From assembly GCF_013369485.1 (NCBI RefSeq), contig NZ_JABWEB010000004.1, positions 124,001 through 188,000 on the forward strand: 64,000 nt of DNA, read 5' to 3'. The position numbers and the translations under genes were made by a program. This document shows positions 51,111-62,169 of this stretch, piece after piece. How positions within the stretch are numbered: position 1 is the stretch's first letter; each line of letters starts with the position of its first letter. Under the pieces are notes generated by a model. That model had not been told where the DNA came from. It searched no databases and was given only the letters and a program-made list of their open reading frames with translations. This DNA comes from Massilia sp. BJB1822 (lineage in GTDB: Bacteria > Pseudomonadota > Gammaproteobacteria > Burkholderiales > Burkholderiaceae_D).

Positions 51111-51131
51111 TTAGTTCGCTTTTATAAACGG
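51111..51131. promoter_or_regulatory. TTAGTT-yG-TTTTATAA element upstream of sbp
   Basis: TTAGTTCGCTTTTATAAACG, 41 bases before the sulfate-binding protein start, closely matches TTAGTTTGTTTTATAACGCG at 53579-53599 upstream of cysU. Two sulfate transport units sharing it suggests a common activator, most simply the CysB-like protein encoded at 56485. Confidence 0.4.
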
Positions 51132-51171
51132 TGACAGTATCCTGAGGCTTCCAATTCAAAGGGGAATCCTG

Positions 51172-52173
51172 ATGCTGTCCAAGAAAATCTTTGCTGCTGC
51201 TGCCTTTGCTTCCGCCATCCTGCCCGCGTTCGCCGCCGATGTGAACCTGCTCAATGTGTCCTACGACCCGACGCGGGAACTGTACCAGGACGTGAACGCG
51301 GCCTTTGCCAAAGACTGGAAGGCGCGCACCGGCGACAATGTGAAGATCAAGCAGTCGCATGGCGGCTCGGGCAAGCAGGGCCGCGCCGTGATCGACGGCC
51401 TGGAAGCCGATGTGGTGACGCTGGCGCTGGCTTACGATATCGACGCCATCGCCGAAAAAGGCTTGCTGAGCAAGGATTGGCAGAAACGCCTGGGTCACAA
51501 TGCCACCCCTTATAGCTCGACCATCGTTTTCCTGGTGCGCAAGGGCAATCCGAAAGGCATCAAGGACTGGGGCGATCTGGTGAAACCGGGCATCGCCGTC
51601 ATCACCCCGAACCCGAAAACTTCCGGCGGCGCGCGCTGGAATCACCTGGCCGCCTACGGCTACGCCCTGCGCCAGCCGGGCGGCAATGAAGCCTCGGCGC
51701 GCGAGTATCTGAAAAAACTGTACAAGAACGTGCCGGTGCTCGACTCCGGCGCGCGCGGCGCCACCACCACCTTCGTCGAGCGCGGCATCGGCGACGTGCT
51801 GCTGGCCTGGGAAAACGAAGCCCTGCTGGCGATCAAGGAGCTGGGTCCGGACAAGGTGGAAATCGTCGCGCCTTCCGTCAGCATCCTGGCCGAGCCGCCG
51901 GTCGCCATCGTCGACAAGGTGGTCGACAAGCGCGGCACGCGCAAGGTGGCTGAAGCCTATCTGAACTTCCTCTACACCGATGCGGCGCAGGAGCTGATCG
52001 CCAAGAACTACTACCGTCCGACGGTGGAAAAGGAGGCGAAGAAATACGCCGCCCAATTCCCCAATGTGAAGCTGTTCACGCTGTCGCAAGTGGCGGGCGA
52101 CTGGGACAAGGCGCAGAAGACCCACTTCGCCGATGGCGGCGTGTTCGACCAGATCTACCAGCCGAGCAAGTAA
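51172..52173 (+). CDS. sbp: Periplasmic sulfate-binding protein
   Basis: 333 residues with a signal peptide ([16 protein letters not shown]). Family motifs are [40 protein letters not shown] and [21 protein letters not shown], which place it with Sbp. It delivers sulfate (or thiosulfate) to the CysUWA importer encoded at 53651-56488. Two unrelated genes lie between it and that operon. A sequence element shared with the cysU promoter lies upstream. Confidence 0.95.
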   Translation: MLSKKIFAAAAFASAILPAFAADVNLLNVSYDPTRELYQDVNAAFAKDWKARTGDNVKIKQSHGGSGKQGRAVIDGLEADVVTLALAYDIDAIAEKGLLSKDWQKRLGHNATPYSSTIVFLVRKGNPKGIKDWGDLVKPGIAVITPNPKTSGGARWNHLAAYGYALRQPGGNEASAREYLKKLYKNVPVLDSGARGATTTFVERGIGDVLLAWENEALLAIKELGPDKVEIVAPSVSILAEPPVAIVDKVVDKRGTRKVAEAYLNFLYTDAAQELIAKNYYRPTVEKEAKKYAAQFPNVKLFTLSQVAGDWDKAQKTHFADGGVFDQIYQPSK

Positions 52174-52193
52174 TCCACGAGGGGAGAGGGCAT

Positions 52194-52754
52194 ATGGCAG
52201 CCAGCTTGCTTTCGCACTACCGGGTTCTGGTGGCGCCAGGCCTGCATAACAGCGGGCCGGATCATTGGCAGAGCCGCTGGCAGCGCCTGTATCCGAGCTT
52301 TCGCCGCGTCGAGCAGGAGAATTGGGACGATCCCCATCTGCCGACCTGGGGCGCGCGCCTGGATGCGGTGCGCGCCGAGCAGCCGCGCCCCACGCTGATC
52401 GTGGCGCACAGCTTCGGCAGCCTGACCACGGCCTACAGCCTGGCGCGCGATCCGCATCTGGTCGCCGGCGTGCTGCTGGTGGCGCCGGCCGATCCCGAAA
52501 AATTCGGCGTCACGCATTTGCTGCCGCATGAAAAGCTGCCCTGTCCCTCCATCATGATCGCCAGCACCAACGATCCCTGGATGTCGGCCGCGCGCGCCGC
52601 GCTGTGGGCCAAACGCTGGGGCAGCGAATTTATCGACGGCGGCGCTCTGGGGCATATCAACTCCGAATCCGGCTTGGGCGACTGGATTTTCGGCCAACGC
52701 CAATTGCAAATATTGGCGGAACGAGTGCACAATGAGCGGCTGTTGTCTGTTTAA
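52194..52754 (+). CDS. RBBP9/YdeN-type alpha/beta hydrolase
   Basis: 186 residues, the short alpha/beta-hydrolase form. The first strand and turn HYRVLVAPGLHNSGPDHWQS is typical of the RBBP9/YdeN family, and the nucleophile elbow is VAHSFGSLTT (Ser). The acid and base are likely in SIMIASTNDPWMS and GALGHINSESGLGDW. It is a putative serine hydrolase of unknown substrate. It follows sbp by 20 bases with a GAGGGGAGAGGG ribosome site and probably shares its transcript. Confidence 0.9.
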   Translation: MAASLLSHYRVLVAPGLHNSGPDHWQSRWQRLYPSFRRVEQENWDDPHLPTWGARLDAVRAEQPRPTLIVAHSFGSLTTAYSLARDPHLVAGVLLVAPADPEKFGVTHLLPHEKLPCPSIMIASTNDPWMSAARAALWAKRWGSEFIDGGALGHINSESGLGDWIFGQRQLQILAERVHNERLLSV

Positions 52755-52772
52755 TCATCTTAGGAGACCATT

Positions 52773-53411
52773 ATGACTTTACGCCTTGGCGACACCGCGC
52801 CGGATTTCGAACAAGACTCTTCGATTGGTCCAATCAAATTCCACGAATGGGCAGGCAATTCCTGGGTGGTGCTGTTCTCGCACCCAGCCGACTTCACCCC
52901 GGTCTGCACCACGGAACTGGGCCTGACTGCCAAGCTGAAACCGGAATTCGACAAGCGCAATGTGAAAGCGATTGCCCTGTCGGTCGACCCGGCCGAAGCC
53001 CACAAGGAGTGGATCAAGGACATCGAAGAGACCCAGAAAACCGTGGTCGGCTTCCCCATCATCGCCGACTCCGACAAGAAGGTCTCGGTACTGTACGACA
53101 TGATCCACCCCGAGCAATCCGTGACCGCCACCGTGCGCTCGCTGTTCGTGATCGACCCGAGCAAAAAAGTGCGCCTGTCCATCACCTACCCGATGAGCAC
53201 CGGCCGCAACTTCGACGAAGTGCTGCGCGTGCTCGACGCCCTGCAACTGACCGATGCCCACACCGTGGCCACCCCCGGCAACTGGAAAGACGGCGACGAC
53301 GTCATCATCCCGCTGACCGTGCAAGACCCGGAAGTGATCAAGCAAAAATACCCGAAAGGCTACACTGCGGCCCGTCCGTATCTGCGCGTGACCCCGCAGC
53401 CGAACAAATAA
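52773..53411 (+). CDS. 1-Cys peroxiredoxin (Prx6 type)
   Basis: 212 residues. The peroxidatic Cys45 lies in SHPADFTPVCTTELG. No other cysteine is present in the whole protein, so it is a true 1-Cys enzyme that needs an external thiol donor. The long C-terminal domain with VATPGNWKDGDDVIIPLTV and KGYTAARPYLR is the Prx6 arm. It reduces hydrogen peroxide and alkyl hydroperoxides in the cytoplasm. It is 18 bases after the hydrolase gene; a strong terminator follows. Confidence 0.95.
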   Translation: MTLRLGDTAPDFEQDSSIGPIKFHEWAGNSWVVLFSHPADFTPVCTTELGLTAKLKPEFDKRNVKAIALSVDPAEAHKEWIKDIEETQKTVVGFPIIADSDKKVSVLYDMIHPEQSVTATVRSLFVIDPSKKVRLSITYPMSTGRNFDEVLRVLDALQLTDAHTVATPGNWKDGDDVIIPLTVQDPEVIKQKYPKGYTAARPYLRVTPQPNK

Positions 53412-53436
53412 GGCTTTGCTGAGTGGGTTCAGCTTG

Positions 53437-53463
53437 GACGCCCTGCGGGGCGTCTTTTTTTTT
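53437..53463 (+). terminator. Intrinsic terminator after peroxiredoxin gene
   Basis: GACGCCC-TGCG-GGGCGTC followed by nine T residues, 25 bases after the stop. Confidence 0.95.
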
Positions 53464-53471
53464 GCGGCCGA

Positions 53472-53513
53472 GCCCGTGTCCACCTTGGGGTCAGACCCCA
53501 ATCGGACACGGGC
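53472..53513. repeat. Variant B dispersed palindromic repeat, copy R6
   Basis: GCCCGTGTCC (53472-53481) pairs with GGACACGGGC (53504-53513). The inner TTGGGG-TCAGA-CCCCAA (53485-53501) is perfect. The outer 10 bases are identical to R5 at 29528, but the centre has changed from GGTG/CACC to GGGG/CCCC with compensating bases. It sits right behind a strong terminator, so it is not needed for termination here. Confidence 0.85.
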
Positions 53514-53578
53514 TGGGCTGTATGGGGTGGGTTTTTTGTGGCAACCCCGGTTTTAGCATCTAAGCAAATGACGAAAGG

Positions 53579-53599
53579 TTAGTTTGTTTTATAACGCGG
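53579..53599. promoter_or_regulatory. TTAGTT-yG-TTTTATAA element upstream of cysU
   Basis: TTAGTTTGTTTTATAACGCG, 52 bases before the cysU ATG, matching the element at 51111-51131 with one single-base gap. A candidate CysB-type site or promoter element. Confidence 0.4.
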
Positions 53600-53650
53600 C
53601 AATGCGATTATGCGGCCCTATTATCTGGAAATGTAATAAGAGGGAGCCCT

Positions 53651-54529
53651 ATGTCAGCAGTCGCTTTGCCGGCTTCAGTGCCGGTGCCAGCCCAAGCCAG
53701 GAGCGCGCCGTATCGGGTGATGCCGGGCTTTAATCTCTCGCTTGGCTTCACCATCTTTTACCTGACGCTGATCGTCCTGATCCCGCTGTCGGCCGTCTTC
53801 CTGAAAACGTTTACCATGAGCTGGGAGGGTTTCTGGAGCGCCGTCTCGTCCGAGCGCGTGGTGGCCTCTTATCGCCTGACCTTCGGCGCGGCCCTGATCG
53901 GCGCCTTCCTCAATGTGATCTTCGGCGGCGTCGTGGCATGGGTGCTGGTGCGTTATAACTTCCCCGGCAAGCGCCTGATCGATGCGCTGGTCGACCTGCC
54001 TTTCGCGCTGCCGACCGCCGTTGCCGGCATCACGCTGACGGCCCTGTATTCCTCGAATGGCTGGTTCGGCCGCTTCATCGAGGGCGTGCTGGGCATCAAG
54101 GTGGCGTTCACGCCGATCGGCGTGGTGATCGCGCTGACCTTCATCGGCCTGCCTTTCGTGGTGCGCACAGTGCAGCCGGTGCTGGAAGACGCCGAGCGCG
54201 AACTGGAAGAGGCGGCGGCCAGCCTGGGCGCCAGCGCGCTGCAGACCTTTATCCGCGTGGTCTTCCCCACCATCCTGCCGTCGCTGATGACCGGCTTCGC
54301 GCTGGCCTTTGCGCGCGCCACCGGCGAATACGGTTCGGTGATCTTCATCGCCGGGAATATGCCGATGGTGTCGGAGATTACGCCGCTGTTCATCATCACC
54401 AAGCTGGAACAGTATGACTATGCCGGCGCCACCGCGATTGCGGTGGTGATGCTGGTGGTGTCCTTCTTCCTGCTGCTGGCGATCAATCTGCTGCAAGCCT
54501 GGGCGCGCGGCAAGGGAGGCAAGAAATGA
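53651..54529 (+). CDS. cysU: Sulfate ABC transporter permease CysU (CysT)
   Basis: 292 residues, about seven membrane helices. Signatures are [40 protein letters not shown] and the EAAxxxG coupling loop [20 protein letters not shown]. The end ([20 protein letters not shown]) is typical of CysT. It forms the sulfate channel with CysW. Its stop overlaps the cysW start (ATGA). The ribosome site is AAGAGGGAG. Confidence 0.95.
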   Translation: MSAVALPASVPVPAQARSAPYRVMPGFNLSLGFTIFYLTLIVLIPLSAVFLKTFTMSWEGFWSAVSSERVVASYRLTFGAALIGAFLNVIFGGVVAWVLVRYNFPGKRLIDALVDLPFALPTAVAGITLTALYSSNGWFGRFIEGVLGIKVAFTPIGVVIALTFIGLPFVVRTVQPVLEDAERELEEAAASLGASALQTFIRVVFPTILPSLMTGFALAFARATGEYGSVIFIAGNMPMVSEITPLFIITKLEQYDYAGATAIAVVMLVVSFFLLLAINLLQAWARGKGGKK

Positions 54530-55413
54530 GCGGCGCACCTGTATCGACGCCACGCCGCGGCGAGCTGCCGTCGGCGCCGAATGTGCTGGAACCGGTCTGG
54601 GTGCGCGGCGTACTGATCGCCGTGGCGCTGACCTTCCTCACGCTGTTCCTCTTCGTGCCGCTGGTGGCGGTGTTCGCCGAGGCGCTGAAGAAAGGCTGGG
54701 AAACCTATGTCCACGCCATCGTGGAAGACGACGCCATCTCGGCCATCAAACTGACTTTGCTGACGGCGGCCATCGCCGTGCCTTTGAACCTGATCTTTGG
54801 CGTGGCCGCTTCCTGGTGCATCGCCAAGTTCGAGTTCCGCGGCAAGAGCCTGCTGCTGACGCTGATCGATCTGCCGTTCTCGGTGTCGCCGGTGATTTCG
54901 GGCCTGATCTATGTGCTGCTGTTCGGCGCCCAGGGCTGGTTCGGTCCCTGGCTGCAGGAGCATGACATCAAGATCCTGTTCGCTGTGCCGGGCATCGTGC
55001 TGGCGACCATCTTCGTCACTTTCCCCTTCGTGGCGCGCGAGCTGATTCCGCTGATGCAGGCGCAGGGCAATGAGGAAGAGGAAGCGGCCGTGGTGCTGGG
55101 CGCGTCCGGCTGGCAGACCTTCTTCCGCGTGACGCTGCCGAACATCAAATGGGGCCTGCTGTATGGCGTGATCCTGTGTAATGCGCGCGCCATGGGCGAA
55201 TTCGGCGCGGTGTCGGTGGTGTCCGGCCATATCCGCGGCGAGACCAACACCATGCCGCTGCAGGTGGAGATTCTCTACAACGAGTACAACTTCGCCGCAG
55301 CCTTTGCCGTGGCGTCCCTGCTGGCCCTGCTGGCCCTGGTGACGCTGGCGCTGAAAACCTTTATCGAATGGCGCTTGCACGAGAACCGCGCCGACGAAGC
55401 TACGGAGCATTGA
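54526..55413 (+). CDS. cysW: Sulfate ABC transporter permease CysW
   Basis: 295 residues with CysW-type motifs [40 protein letters not shown] and the coupling loop [20 protein letters not shown], then [19 protein letters not shown]. It pairs with CysU. It overlaps cysU by four bases and is 1 base from cysA, so all four genes form one tight operon. Confidence 0.95.
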   Translation: MSGAPVSTPRRGELPSAPNVLEPVWVRGVLIAVALTFLTLFLFVPLVAVFAEALKKGWETYVHAIVEDDAISAIKLTLLTAAIAVPLNLIFGVAASWCIAKFEFRGKSLLLTLIDLPFSVSPVISGLIYVLLFGAQGWFGPWLQEHDIKILFAVPGIVLATIFVTFPFVARELIPLMQAQGNEEEEAAVVLGASGWQTFFRVTLPNIKWGLLYGVILCNARAMGEFGAVSVVSGHIRGETNTMPLQVEILYNEYNFAAAFAVASLLALLALVTLALKTFIEWRLHENRADEATEH

Positions 55414-55414
55414 T

Positions 55415-56488
55415 ATGACCATCGCAGTCAAGAACATCAACAAGCGTTTCGGCGATTTCGTCGCCCTGAATAACGTCTCGCTCGATTTCCCGCAGGGCGA
55501 GCTGACCGCGCTGCTCGGCCCATCGGGCTGCGGCAAGACCACGCTGCTGCGCTGCATCGCCGGCCTGGAGCATCCCGATTCGGGCCAGGTGCTGCTGGAT
55601 GGCGAGGATGCTTCCGACCGCCATGTGCGCGAGCGCCAGGTGGGCTTCGTGTTCCAGCATTACGCGCTGTTCAAGCATATGACGGTGTTCGAGAACGTGG
55701 CGTTCGGCCTGCGCGTGAAGCCGCGCAGCGAGCGCCCGTCGGAAGACCAGATCCGCCGCAAGGTCAAGGATCTGCTGGAGCTGGTGCAGCTGGACTGGCT
55801 GGCCGACCGCTATCCGCCCCAGCTCTCGGGCGGTCAGCGTCAGCGTATCGCGCTGGCGCGCGCGCTGGCGGTGGAGCCGCGCGTGCTGCTGCTGGACGAG
55901 CCATTCGGCGCGCTCGACGCCAAGGTGCGCAAGGAGTTGCGCCGCTGGCTGCGCCGCCTGCATGACGAGTTGCATGTGACCTCGATCTTCGTCACCCACG
56001 ACCAGGAAGAGGCGCTGGAAGTGGCCGACCAGGTGGTGCTGATGAACAAGGGCACGGTCGAGCAGTTGGGCGCGCCGGAGCAGGTCTACAACCATCCGGC
56101 TTCGCCCTTTGTCTACGGCTTCCTGGGCAATGTGAATGTCTTCCACGGCCGCGTGCATGAAGGCGTGCTGGCCAGCGGCGATATCAGCTTCAATGTGCCG
56201 GACCACGGCGGCGTGCGCGATTCGCAAGGCACGGCGTATGTACGTCCGCACGATCTGGAGATCGACCGCTATACCAGCGGCGCCGAAGGCATCATCGTCA
56301 AGCTGCGCCGCGCGCATGCCATCGGCCCACTGGCCCAGCTGGACCTGGAGCGCGCCGATAACGCCGAATTGATCGAGGCCGTGATGTCCAATGAACGCTT
56401 CAGCCATTTGGGCTTGAAGGATGGTGAAACCCTGGTCGTGCGGCCCAAGCGCCTGCACGTCTTTGTCGATGGAGGTGCGACCCTATGA
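55415..56488 (+). CDS. cysA: Sulfate ABC transporter ATPase CysA
   Basis: 357 residues. Walker [15 protein letters not shown]-loop [14 protein letters not shown], signature [15 protein letters not shown], Walker [13 protein letters not shown] and switch [14 protein letters not shown] are all intact. A C-terminal TOBE-like domain (residues about 240-357, [33 protein letters not shown]) is typical of CysA and can mediate regulation. It energises sulfate import by CysUW with Sbp. Its stop overlaps the downstream regulator start by four bases. Confidence 0.96.
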   Translation: MTIAVKNINKRFGDFVALNNVSLDFPQGELTALLGPSGCGKTTLLRCIAGLEHPDSGQVLLDGEDASDRHVRERQVGFVFQHYALFKHMTVFENVAFGLRVKPRSERPSEDQIRRKVKDLLELVQLDWLADRYPPQLSGGQRQRIALARALAVEPRVLLLDEPFGALDAKVRKELRRWLRRLHDELHVTSIFVTHDQEEALEVADQVVLMNKGTVEQLGAPEQVYNHPASPFVYGFLGNVNVFHGRVHEGVLASGDISFNVPDHGGVRDSQGTAYVRPHDLEIDRYTSGAEGIIVKLRRAHAIGPLAQLDLERADNAELIEAVMSNERFSHLGLKDGETLVVRPKRLHVFVDGGATL

Positions 56489-57417
56489 ATTTCCAGCAAC
56501 TGCGTTCGATACGCGAAGCGGCCCGCCGCAATTACAACCTGACCGAAGTGGCGAACGCCTTGTTCACCTCCCAGCCTGGCGTGAGCCGCCAGATCCGCGA
56601 ACTGGAGGACGAGCTGGGCGTGGTCATCTTCGAGCGCAATGGCAAGCGCCTGACCGGCCTGACGGAGCCGGGCAAGGGCATCCTCAAGATCATCGACCGC
56701 CTGCTGGTGGAAGCGGAAAACTTGCAGCAGGCCAGCATGGAATACACGGGCCAGAACAGCGGCACGCTGACCATCGCCGCCACCCACACCCAGGCACGCT
56801 ATGCGCTGCCGAAAGCGGTGCAGAGCTTCCGCACTTCCTTCCCGGATGTGCGCATCGCCTTGCAGCAAAGCGCGCCTGACCATATCGCGGAGTGGGTCTT
56901 GTCGGGCAAGGCCGATATCGGCATCGCCACCGAAGGCCTGTCGCAGTTCCCGGACCTGGTGTCCTTCCCTTGCTACCGCTGGAGCCACCTGGTGGTGGTG
57001 CCGGACGGCCATCCACTGCTGGCGCGTACCCCGGTCAAGCTGGAGGACCTGGCCGAGTTCCCGCTGATTACCTATGATGTGGGCTTTACCGGCCGTGGCC
57101 ACATCGACGCTGCCTTTGCGCGCGCCGAAGTGCGCCCCGACATCGTGCTGACGGCGATGGATTCGGACGTCATCAAGCAGTATGTGGCGCTCGGACTGGG
57201 TGTGGGCATCGTGGCCTCCATGGCGTTCGACCATGGCCGCGACAAGGGCTTGCGCGCCATTGAGGCATCGCACCTGTTCGCCGCCAACACCACGCGGCTG
57301 GCGGTGCGCCGCGGCGCCTATCTGCGCGCCTACGCCTATGAGTTCATCCAGCAGTTCGCGCCGGAGCTGCGCCGCTCCGATATCGACCTGGCTTTGAACG
57401 GCGCCGAAGCAGCCTGA
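56485..57417 (+). CDS. cysB: CysB-family LysR regulator of sulfur assimilation
   Basis: 310 residues. The N-terminus [20 protein letters not shown] and [20 protein letters not shown] are close to CysB/Cbl, as is [17 protein letters not shown]. The effector domain carries [15 protein letters not shown] residues ([18 protein letters not shown]), which in CysB contact sulfate or acetylserine-type ligands. Translational overlap with cysA (ATGA) shows it belongs to the sulfate uptake operon, so it is the likely activator of sbp and cysUWA. CysB and Cbl cannot be told apart with certainty from sequence alone. Confidence 0.9.
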   Translation: MNFQQLRSIREAARRNYNLTEVANALFTSQPGVSRQIRELEDELGVVIFERNGKRLTGLTEPGKGILKIIDRLLVEAENLQQASMEYTGQNSGTLTIAATHTQARYALPKAVQSFRTSFPDVRIALQQSAPDHIAEWVLSGKADIGIATEGLSQFPDLVSFPCYRWSHLVVVPDGHPLLARTPVKLEDLAEFPLITYDVGFTGRGHIDAAFARAEVRPDIVLTAMDSDVIKQYVALGLGVGIVASMAFDHGRDKGLRAIEASHLFAANTTRLAVRRGAYLRAYAYEFIQQFAPELRRSDIDLALNGAEAA

Positions 57418-57568
57418 TTGTCAATCTTTCTGCGAGGGCAAGAGGCGTGCTGCGGCGCGCCTTTTGTTTTTGTTGCAGCGACTCGACAGCATTCCTTTTT
57501 TCACGGAAGCCATATTCCGATCGGCCTATACTCTTCGATATCAGCCCTACCAATGCGAGGAGCGAGAA

Positions 57569-59179
57569 ATGAAGATTGGGAACTGGAAGATAGGCGCGCG
57601 TCTGGCGGCGGGATTGGGATTGGCGTTGCTGTTCATGATCGGCATCTCCGCCATCGGCATTCTGAATCTGGGCAAGCTGGATGAAGGCACTGATGATCTG
57701 GCGACCGATAAAGTACCCAAGGTGATCGAAGCGTATGAAGCCATCGGCGGCGTCAATGATATTGCCCGCGCCATGCGCAATGCGATGCTGAGCAGCGATG
57801 CCGACACCGTTAAAAAAGAACTCAAGCGCGTCGAGGACAAGAAGAGCGAAATCGCCGGCCACCTGGACAAGCTGGGCAAACTGATCGAAGACGATACGGA
57901 TGCCGAGAGCAAGGCCAAGCTGAAAGCCGTACTGGAGGCGCGCGACCGCTATCTGGTGGTGCAGGCCAGCTTCCTGCAGAAATCCGCTGACAGCAGCAAG
58001 CGCGATGAAAGCGTGGCCTATCTGCTGAGCGCCGTGCGCAAGGAGCAGACCGCGTATCTGAACGCCTTGACCGATCTGGTGAAGTACCAGACGGCCGCCG
58101 TGACGCAGGCCAGAATGGCGTCCGCCGCCGCGTATGCCAATGCGCGCAATCTGATGGTGGGATTGACTTTGCTGGCGACGCTGCTGGCGGCTTGGGTGCT
58201 GTGGCTGGTCACGCGCAGCATCACCAGCCCGCTCAACCGCGCCGTGGGCATGGCGCAGGCGGTGGCCAGCGGCGACTTGACCATGCGCGTGGAATGCCAT
58301 ACGCAGGATGAAACAGGGCAGCTGCTGCGCGCCCTGATCCATATGAACGACAGCCTGGCGAATACGGTCGGCAAGGTGCGCTCGGGCAGCGACACCATCA
58401 CCACTGCGTCCAATGAAATCGCCAGCGGCAATCTCGATCTTTCAAGCCGCACGGAGCAGCAGGCTTCCAGCCTGGAGGAAACCGCATCCTCGATGGAGGA
58501 GCTGACGTCGACCGTGACGCAGAATGCCGAGAATGCGCGCCAGGCGACGCAGCTGGTGGTGACGGCGTCCGAATTTGCCGTCAAGGGCGGGCAGGTGGTG
58601 GGCGAGGTGGTCTCCACCATGGGCGCCATCAAGGAAAGCTCCAGCCGCATCGTGGACATTATCTCGGTGATCGACAGCATCGCCTTCCAGACCAATATCC
58701 TGGCCCTGAATGCGGCCGTGGAAGCGGCGCGCGCCGGAGAGCAGGGCAGGGGCTTCGCCGTGGTGGCATCCGAGGTGCGCAATCTGGCGCACCGCTCTGC
58801 GGCTGCAGCCAAGGAGATCAAGGAACTGATCGGACATTCGGTGGAAACCGTGGATGCCGGTTCGCGCCTGGTGGCGCAGGCGGGCAGCACGATGGACGGC
58901 ATCGTCAGCTCGGTGCAGCAGGTGGCCGACATCATGCGCCAGATCAGCGCCGCGAGCCAGGAGCAGAGCAGCGGCATCGCCCAGGTCAATGAAGCTATCG
59001 TGCAGATCGACGACGCCACGCAGCGCAATGCCGCCCTGGTGGAGGAAGCCGCAGCGGCAGCGCAATCGATGCGCGATCAGGCGGAAATGCTGGCCGAGGC
59101 GGTGGCCGTGTTCAAGATCGGCGGCGCGCACCATGCGCCGCGCGGTGGGAAAGGGCCAAAGCTGGCCCTTGTGGCGTAG
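57569..59179 (+). CDS. Methyl-accepting chemotaxis protein
   Basis: 536 residues from the ATG at 57569, preceded by GAGGAGCGAG; the longer frame upstream lacks a ribosome site. First membrane helix at about 12-32 ([20 protein letters not shown]), a helical periplasmic four-helix-bundle sensor to about residue 190, second helix ([20 protein letters not shown]), HAMP ([17 protein letters not shown]) and a signalling hairpin with the tip [20 protein letters not shown] and [20 protein letters not shown]. It lacks the NWETF-type C-terminal tether for CheR. It signals to CheA. The ligand is unknown. Confidence 0.94.
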   Translation: MKIGNWKIGARLAAGLGLALLFMIGISAIGILNLGKLDEGTDDLATDKVPKVIEAYEAIGGVNDIARAMRNAMLSSDADTVKKELKRVEDKKSEIAGHLDKLGKLIEDDTDAESKAKLKAVLEARDRYLVVQASFLQKSADSSKRDESVAYLLSAVRKEQTAYLNALTDLVKYQTAAVTQARMASAAAYANARNLMVGLTLLATLLAAWVLWLVTRSITSPLNRAVGMAQAVASGDLTMRVECHTQDETGQLLRALIHMNDSLANTVGKVRSGSDTITTASNEIASGNLDLSSRTEQQASSLEETASSMEELTSTVTQNAENARQATQLVVTASEFAVKGGQVVGEVVSTMGAIKESSSRIVDIISVIDSIAFQTNILALNAAVEAARAGEQGRGFAVVASEVRNLAHRSAAAAKEIKELIGHSVETVDAGSRLVAQAGSTMDGIVSSVQQVADIMRQISAASQEQSSGIAQVNEAIVQIDDATQRNAALVEEAAAAAQSMRDQAEMLAEAVAVFKIGGAHHAPRGGKGPKLALVA

Positions 59180-59198
59180 TGCCGGCGCGAAGCACAGC

Positions 59199-60245
59199 TT
59201 ACTGGCCGGGGTTGGGCAGGCTGGCGTGGATGGCATCGACCGCTGCCACCACCTCAGGCGGCAGGCGCAGGCTGTAGGCGTCGATGTTTTCCTTGAGCTG
59301 GACGAGCGTAGTCGCACCGATGATGGTGGAGGCCACGAACCAGCGCGTGTAGCACCAGGCAAGGGCCAGCTGGGCTGGCGTCATGCCGTTGGCGCGCGCC
59401 AGCTTGGCGTAGTGGCCCACCGCTTCCAGCACGCCGGGACGCACATAGCGCGGACTCCAGTTGGGCGGGAAGATGGTCAGGCGGCCGTGCGCCTTGGGGT
59501 TGTCGTGATACTTTGCCGTGAGCTGGCCGAAAGCCAGCGGGCTGTAGGCCAGCAGGCTCACTTCGGAGCGGTAGCAGGTTTCGTCCAGCAGGCTGGTTTC
59601 GAAATGGCGGGCCGTCAGGTTGTACAGGTTCTGGATGGTGGCGATGCGCGGCAAGCCTTTCATCTCGGCCTGCTTGATGAATTCCATCACGCCCCAGCAG
59701 GATTCGTTGGAGACGCCGATATGGCGGATCTTGCCTTCTTCCTGCAATTTGCCCAGCGCCGCCAGCGTGTCTTCGATGGCGACCGAAGGGCGCTCCTTTT
59801 GCGGATCGAATACGCTGGCGCCGAAAATCGGCACATTGCGGCTGGGCCAGTGCAATTGGTATAAATCGATATGGTCGGTTTGCAGGCGGCGCAGGCTGGC
59901 CTCGACGGCGGCGCGGATATTCGCCTCGTCCAGATTGTGCTGACCGCCGCGCACCCAGCGCATATTCGGATTCGGTCCCGCCACCTTGGTGGCCAGCACC
60001 ACCTTGCTGCGCTGGCCGGATTTCTTCAGCCAGCTGCCGATATGGCGCTCGGTGGCGCCTTGCGTTTCCGCGCGCGGCATCACCGGATACATCTCGGCCG
60101 TGTCGATGAAGTTGATGCCGCGTTCCAGCGCATAGTCGAGCTGGGAGTGGGCATCGGCTTCCGAATTCTGCTCGCCGAAAGTCATGCTGCCGAGGCAGAT
60201 GCGGCTGACCTGCAGATCGCTGCGGCCGAGGGTGATGTAGTCCAT
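59199..60245 (-). CDS. Aldo/keto reductase (Tas-like)
   Basis: 348 residues. The catalytic Asp-Tyr pair is in INFIDTAEMYPVMPRAE, the Lys in KVVLATKVAGPNPN and the His in IDLYQLHWPSRNVPIFG. The NADPH-binding end is TIIGATTLVQLKENIDA. The insert MPRAETQGATERHIGSWL places it in the Tas subgroup of NADP-dependent reductases. The physiological substrate is not known. It is 20 bases downstream of pyrD and may be co-transcribed with it. Confidence 0.93.
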   Translation of the reverse strand: MDYITLGRSDLQVSRICLGSMTFGEQNSEADAHSQLDYALERGINFIDTAEMYPVMPRAETQGATERHIGSWLKKSGQRSKVVLATKVAGPNPNMRWVRGGQHNLDEANIRAAVEASLRRLQTDHIDLYQLHWPSRNVPIFGASVFDPQKERPSVAIEDTLAALGKLQEEGKIRHIGVSNESCWGVMEFIKQAEMKGLPRIATIQNLYNLTARHFETSLLDETCYRSEVSLLAYSPLAFGQLTAKYHDNPKAHGRLTIFPPNWSPRYVRPGVLEAVGHYAKLARANGMTPAQLALAWCYTRWFVASTIIGATTLVQLKENIDAYSLRLPPEVVAAVDAIHASLPNPGQ

Positions 60246-60265
60246 GCGCGCCTCCCGAAAAGAGT

Positions 60266-61306
60266 TTAGCGGCGCAGCGCGTCGGCGCAGTCGCGCACCA
60301 GGGCCGGGCCGGCGTAAATCAGGCCGCTGTACAGCTGCACCAGCTGGGCGCCCGCGTCGATCTTGGCCTTGGCGTCGTTGCCGCGCATGATGCCGCCCAC
60401 GCCGATGATGGGCAGGGCGTCGCCCAGCTCCGCCTTCAGCAGGCGGATCACCTGATTCGACAGCTCGAACACCGGCGCGCCGGACAGGCCGCCCGCTTCC
60501 GCGCCATGCTGCATGCCTTCCACGGCGGTGCGGCTCAAGGTGGTGTTGGTGGCGATCACGCCGTCGATCTTGTGGCGGATCAGGGCGTCGGCGATATTCT
60601 TCACCTGTTCGCCATCCATGTCCGGCGCGATCTTCAGGGCCAGCGGCACGTAGCGCTTATGCTTGTCGGCCAGGCGCTGCTGGGCGTCCTTCAACTGGCC
60701 GAGCAGGCCATCGAGTTCGGAGCCGCCCTGCAGCTGGCGCAGGTTCTTGGTGTTGGGCGAGGAGATGTTCACCGTCACATAGCTGGCGTAAGGGTAGACC
60801 TTTTCCAGGCAGTGCAGATAGTCGTCGGCCGCACGTTCGATCGGCGTATCGGCGTTCTTGCCGATGTTCAGACCGAGCACGCCCTCGCGCTTCTGGTAAA
60901 AGCGCGAAGACTGCACATTCGACACGAAGGCATCGACGCCGCCATTATTGAAACCCATGCGGTTGATGATGGCGTGCGCCGCCGGCAGGCGGAACATGCG
61001 CGGCTGGGGATTGCCCGGCTGGGCGCGCGGCGTGACGGTGCCGACCTCGATGGAACCGAAACCCAGGTCGGCCAGCGCGTCGATATAGGCGCCATCCTTG
61101 TCCAGGCCCGCCGCGAGGCCCACCGGATTCTTGAACAGCAGGCCCATGACGGTGCGCGGATCGGGCTTGGGCTGGCGCACGAAGGCGCGCGTCAGGCCCA
61201 GCGCGGAGCTGCGCTTCAAGGCGGGCAGGGTGAAATGGTGGGCGGATTCGGCGTCCATCGAGAACAGCAGCGGACGGGCGAGGGAGTACAGGAATTTGTC
61301 GGACAT
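60266..61306 (-). CDS. pyrD: Dihydroorotate dehydrogenase (quinone)
   Basis: 346 residues from the ATG complementary to 61304-61306 ([20 protein letters not shown]). The N-terminal helical membrane-associating part and ARPLLF place it in class 2. FMN-site motifs are [58 protein letters not shown] (catalytic Ser in NISSPNT) and [19 protein letters not shown]. It oxidises dihydroorotate to orotate and feeds electrons to ubiquinone at the inner membrane. Upstream is the bpt gene on the same strand, 62 bases away. Confidence 0.96.
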   Translation of the reverse strand: MSDKFLYSLARPLLFSMDAESAHHFTLPALKRSSALGLTRAFVRQPKPDPRTVMGLLFKNPVGLAAGLDKDGAYIDALADLGFGSIEVGTVTPRAQPGNPQPRMFRLPAAHAIINRMGFNNGGVDAFVSNVQSSRFYQKREGVLGLNIGKNADTPIERAADDYLHCLEKVYPYASYVTVNISSPNTKNLRQLQGGSELDGLLGQLKDAQQRLADKHKRYVPLALKIAPDMDGEQVKNIADALIRHKIDGVIATNTTLSRTAVEGMQHGAEAGGLSGAPVFELSNQVIRLLKAELGDALPIIGVGGIMRGNDAKAKIDAGAQLVQLYSGLIYAGPALVRDCADALRR

Positions 61307-61368
61307 GGAGGGCCAAAAGTGAGAATTTGCGCGTATTTTACCGCGCCAGCCTTGGTCCAAAGCCGGTT

Positions 61369-62097
61369 TTAGCGTTGCAGCACGCTCCACACGCCCTTGA
61401 TGCGCGCTTCCAGCGGCTGAAACTTGATCTTGTAATTCATCTTCGGGCTCTCCTCGATCCAGTAGCCGAGATAGATATAGGGCAGGCCCAGTTCCTGCGC
61501 CTGGGCGATCTGCCACAGCACGTTATAGGTGCCGAAGGAGGCGCCGGGCACGTCGGGATCGAAGAAGGTGTAGACCGAGGACAGGCCGTCCGACAGCACA
61601 TCGATGATGCTGACCATGCGCAGCGTGCCGTCCGGCTCGCGAAACTCGACCAGGCGCGTATTGACCCGGCTTTGCAGCAGGAATTGGGCGTACTGGTCGC
61701 GGCTGTCCTGGTCCATGCCGCCGCCGGCGTGGCGCGTGCTCTGGTAGCGCAGATACAGCTCGTAGTGTTCGTCGGAGAAGGACAGGGTGGCCACGCCCGT
61801 CGTCAGATTGGCATGGCGCGCCCAGGCGCGGCGCTGGCCGCGCGTCGGCTGGAATTCATTGGCGACCACGCGTACCGGGATGCAAGCCTGGCAGCCGTCG
61901 CAGTAGGGCCGGTAGGTGAAGATGCCGCTGCGGCGGAAGCCGCTTTTCACCAGCTCGGAATAGACGTCGGCATTGATCAGGTGCGAAGGCGTCGCCACCT
62001 GCGAGCGGGCTTGCCGCGTGTCGAGGTAGCTGCACGGATAGGGCGCAGTGGTATAGAACTGCAGCGTGGCAAAGGGAAGGTCGTTTAAGTGCGTCAT
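61369..62097 (-). CDS. bpt: Aspartate/glutamate leucyltransferase Bpt
   Basis: 242 residues from the ATG complementary to 62095-62097 ([17 protein letters not shown]). The ATE-like domain shows [20 protein letters not shown], the cysteine cluster [13 protein letters not shown] and [25 protein letters not shown] residues ([17 protein letters not shown]). It transfers Leu from Leu-tRNA to proteins with N-terminal Asp or Glu, making them ClpS/ClpAP substrates. It is adjacent to aat, the other N-degron transferase. Confidence 0.94.
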   Translation of the reverse strand: MTHLNDLPFATLQFYTTAPYPCSYLDTRQARSQVATPSHLINADVYSELVKSGFRRSGIFTYRPYCDGCQACIPVRVVANEFQPTRGQRRAWARHANLTTGVATLSFSDEHYELYLRYQSTRHAGGGMDQDSRDQYAQFLLQSRVNTRLVEFREPDGTLRMVSIIDVLSDGLSSVYTFFDPDVPGASFGTYNVLWQIAQAQELGLPYIYLGYWIEESPKMNYKIKFQPLEARIKGVWSVLQR

Positions 62098-62169
62098 GCC
62101 CGTCCTTGTTGATAGCCGTCTGGACATATCATAACGCGTTCTGCGCGCAAGAGTGAGCGCATGCGCCGT

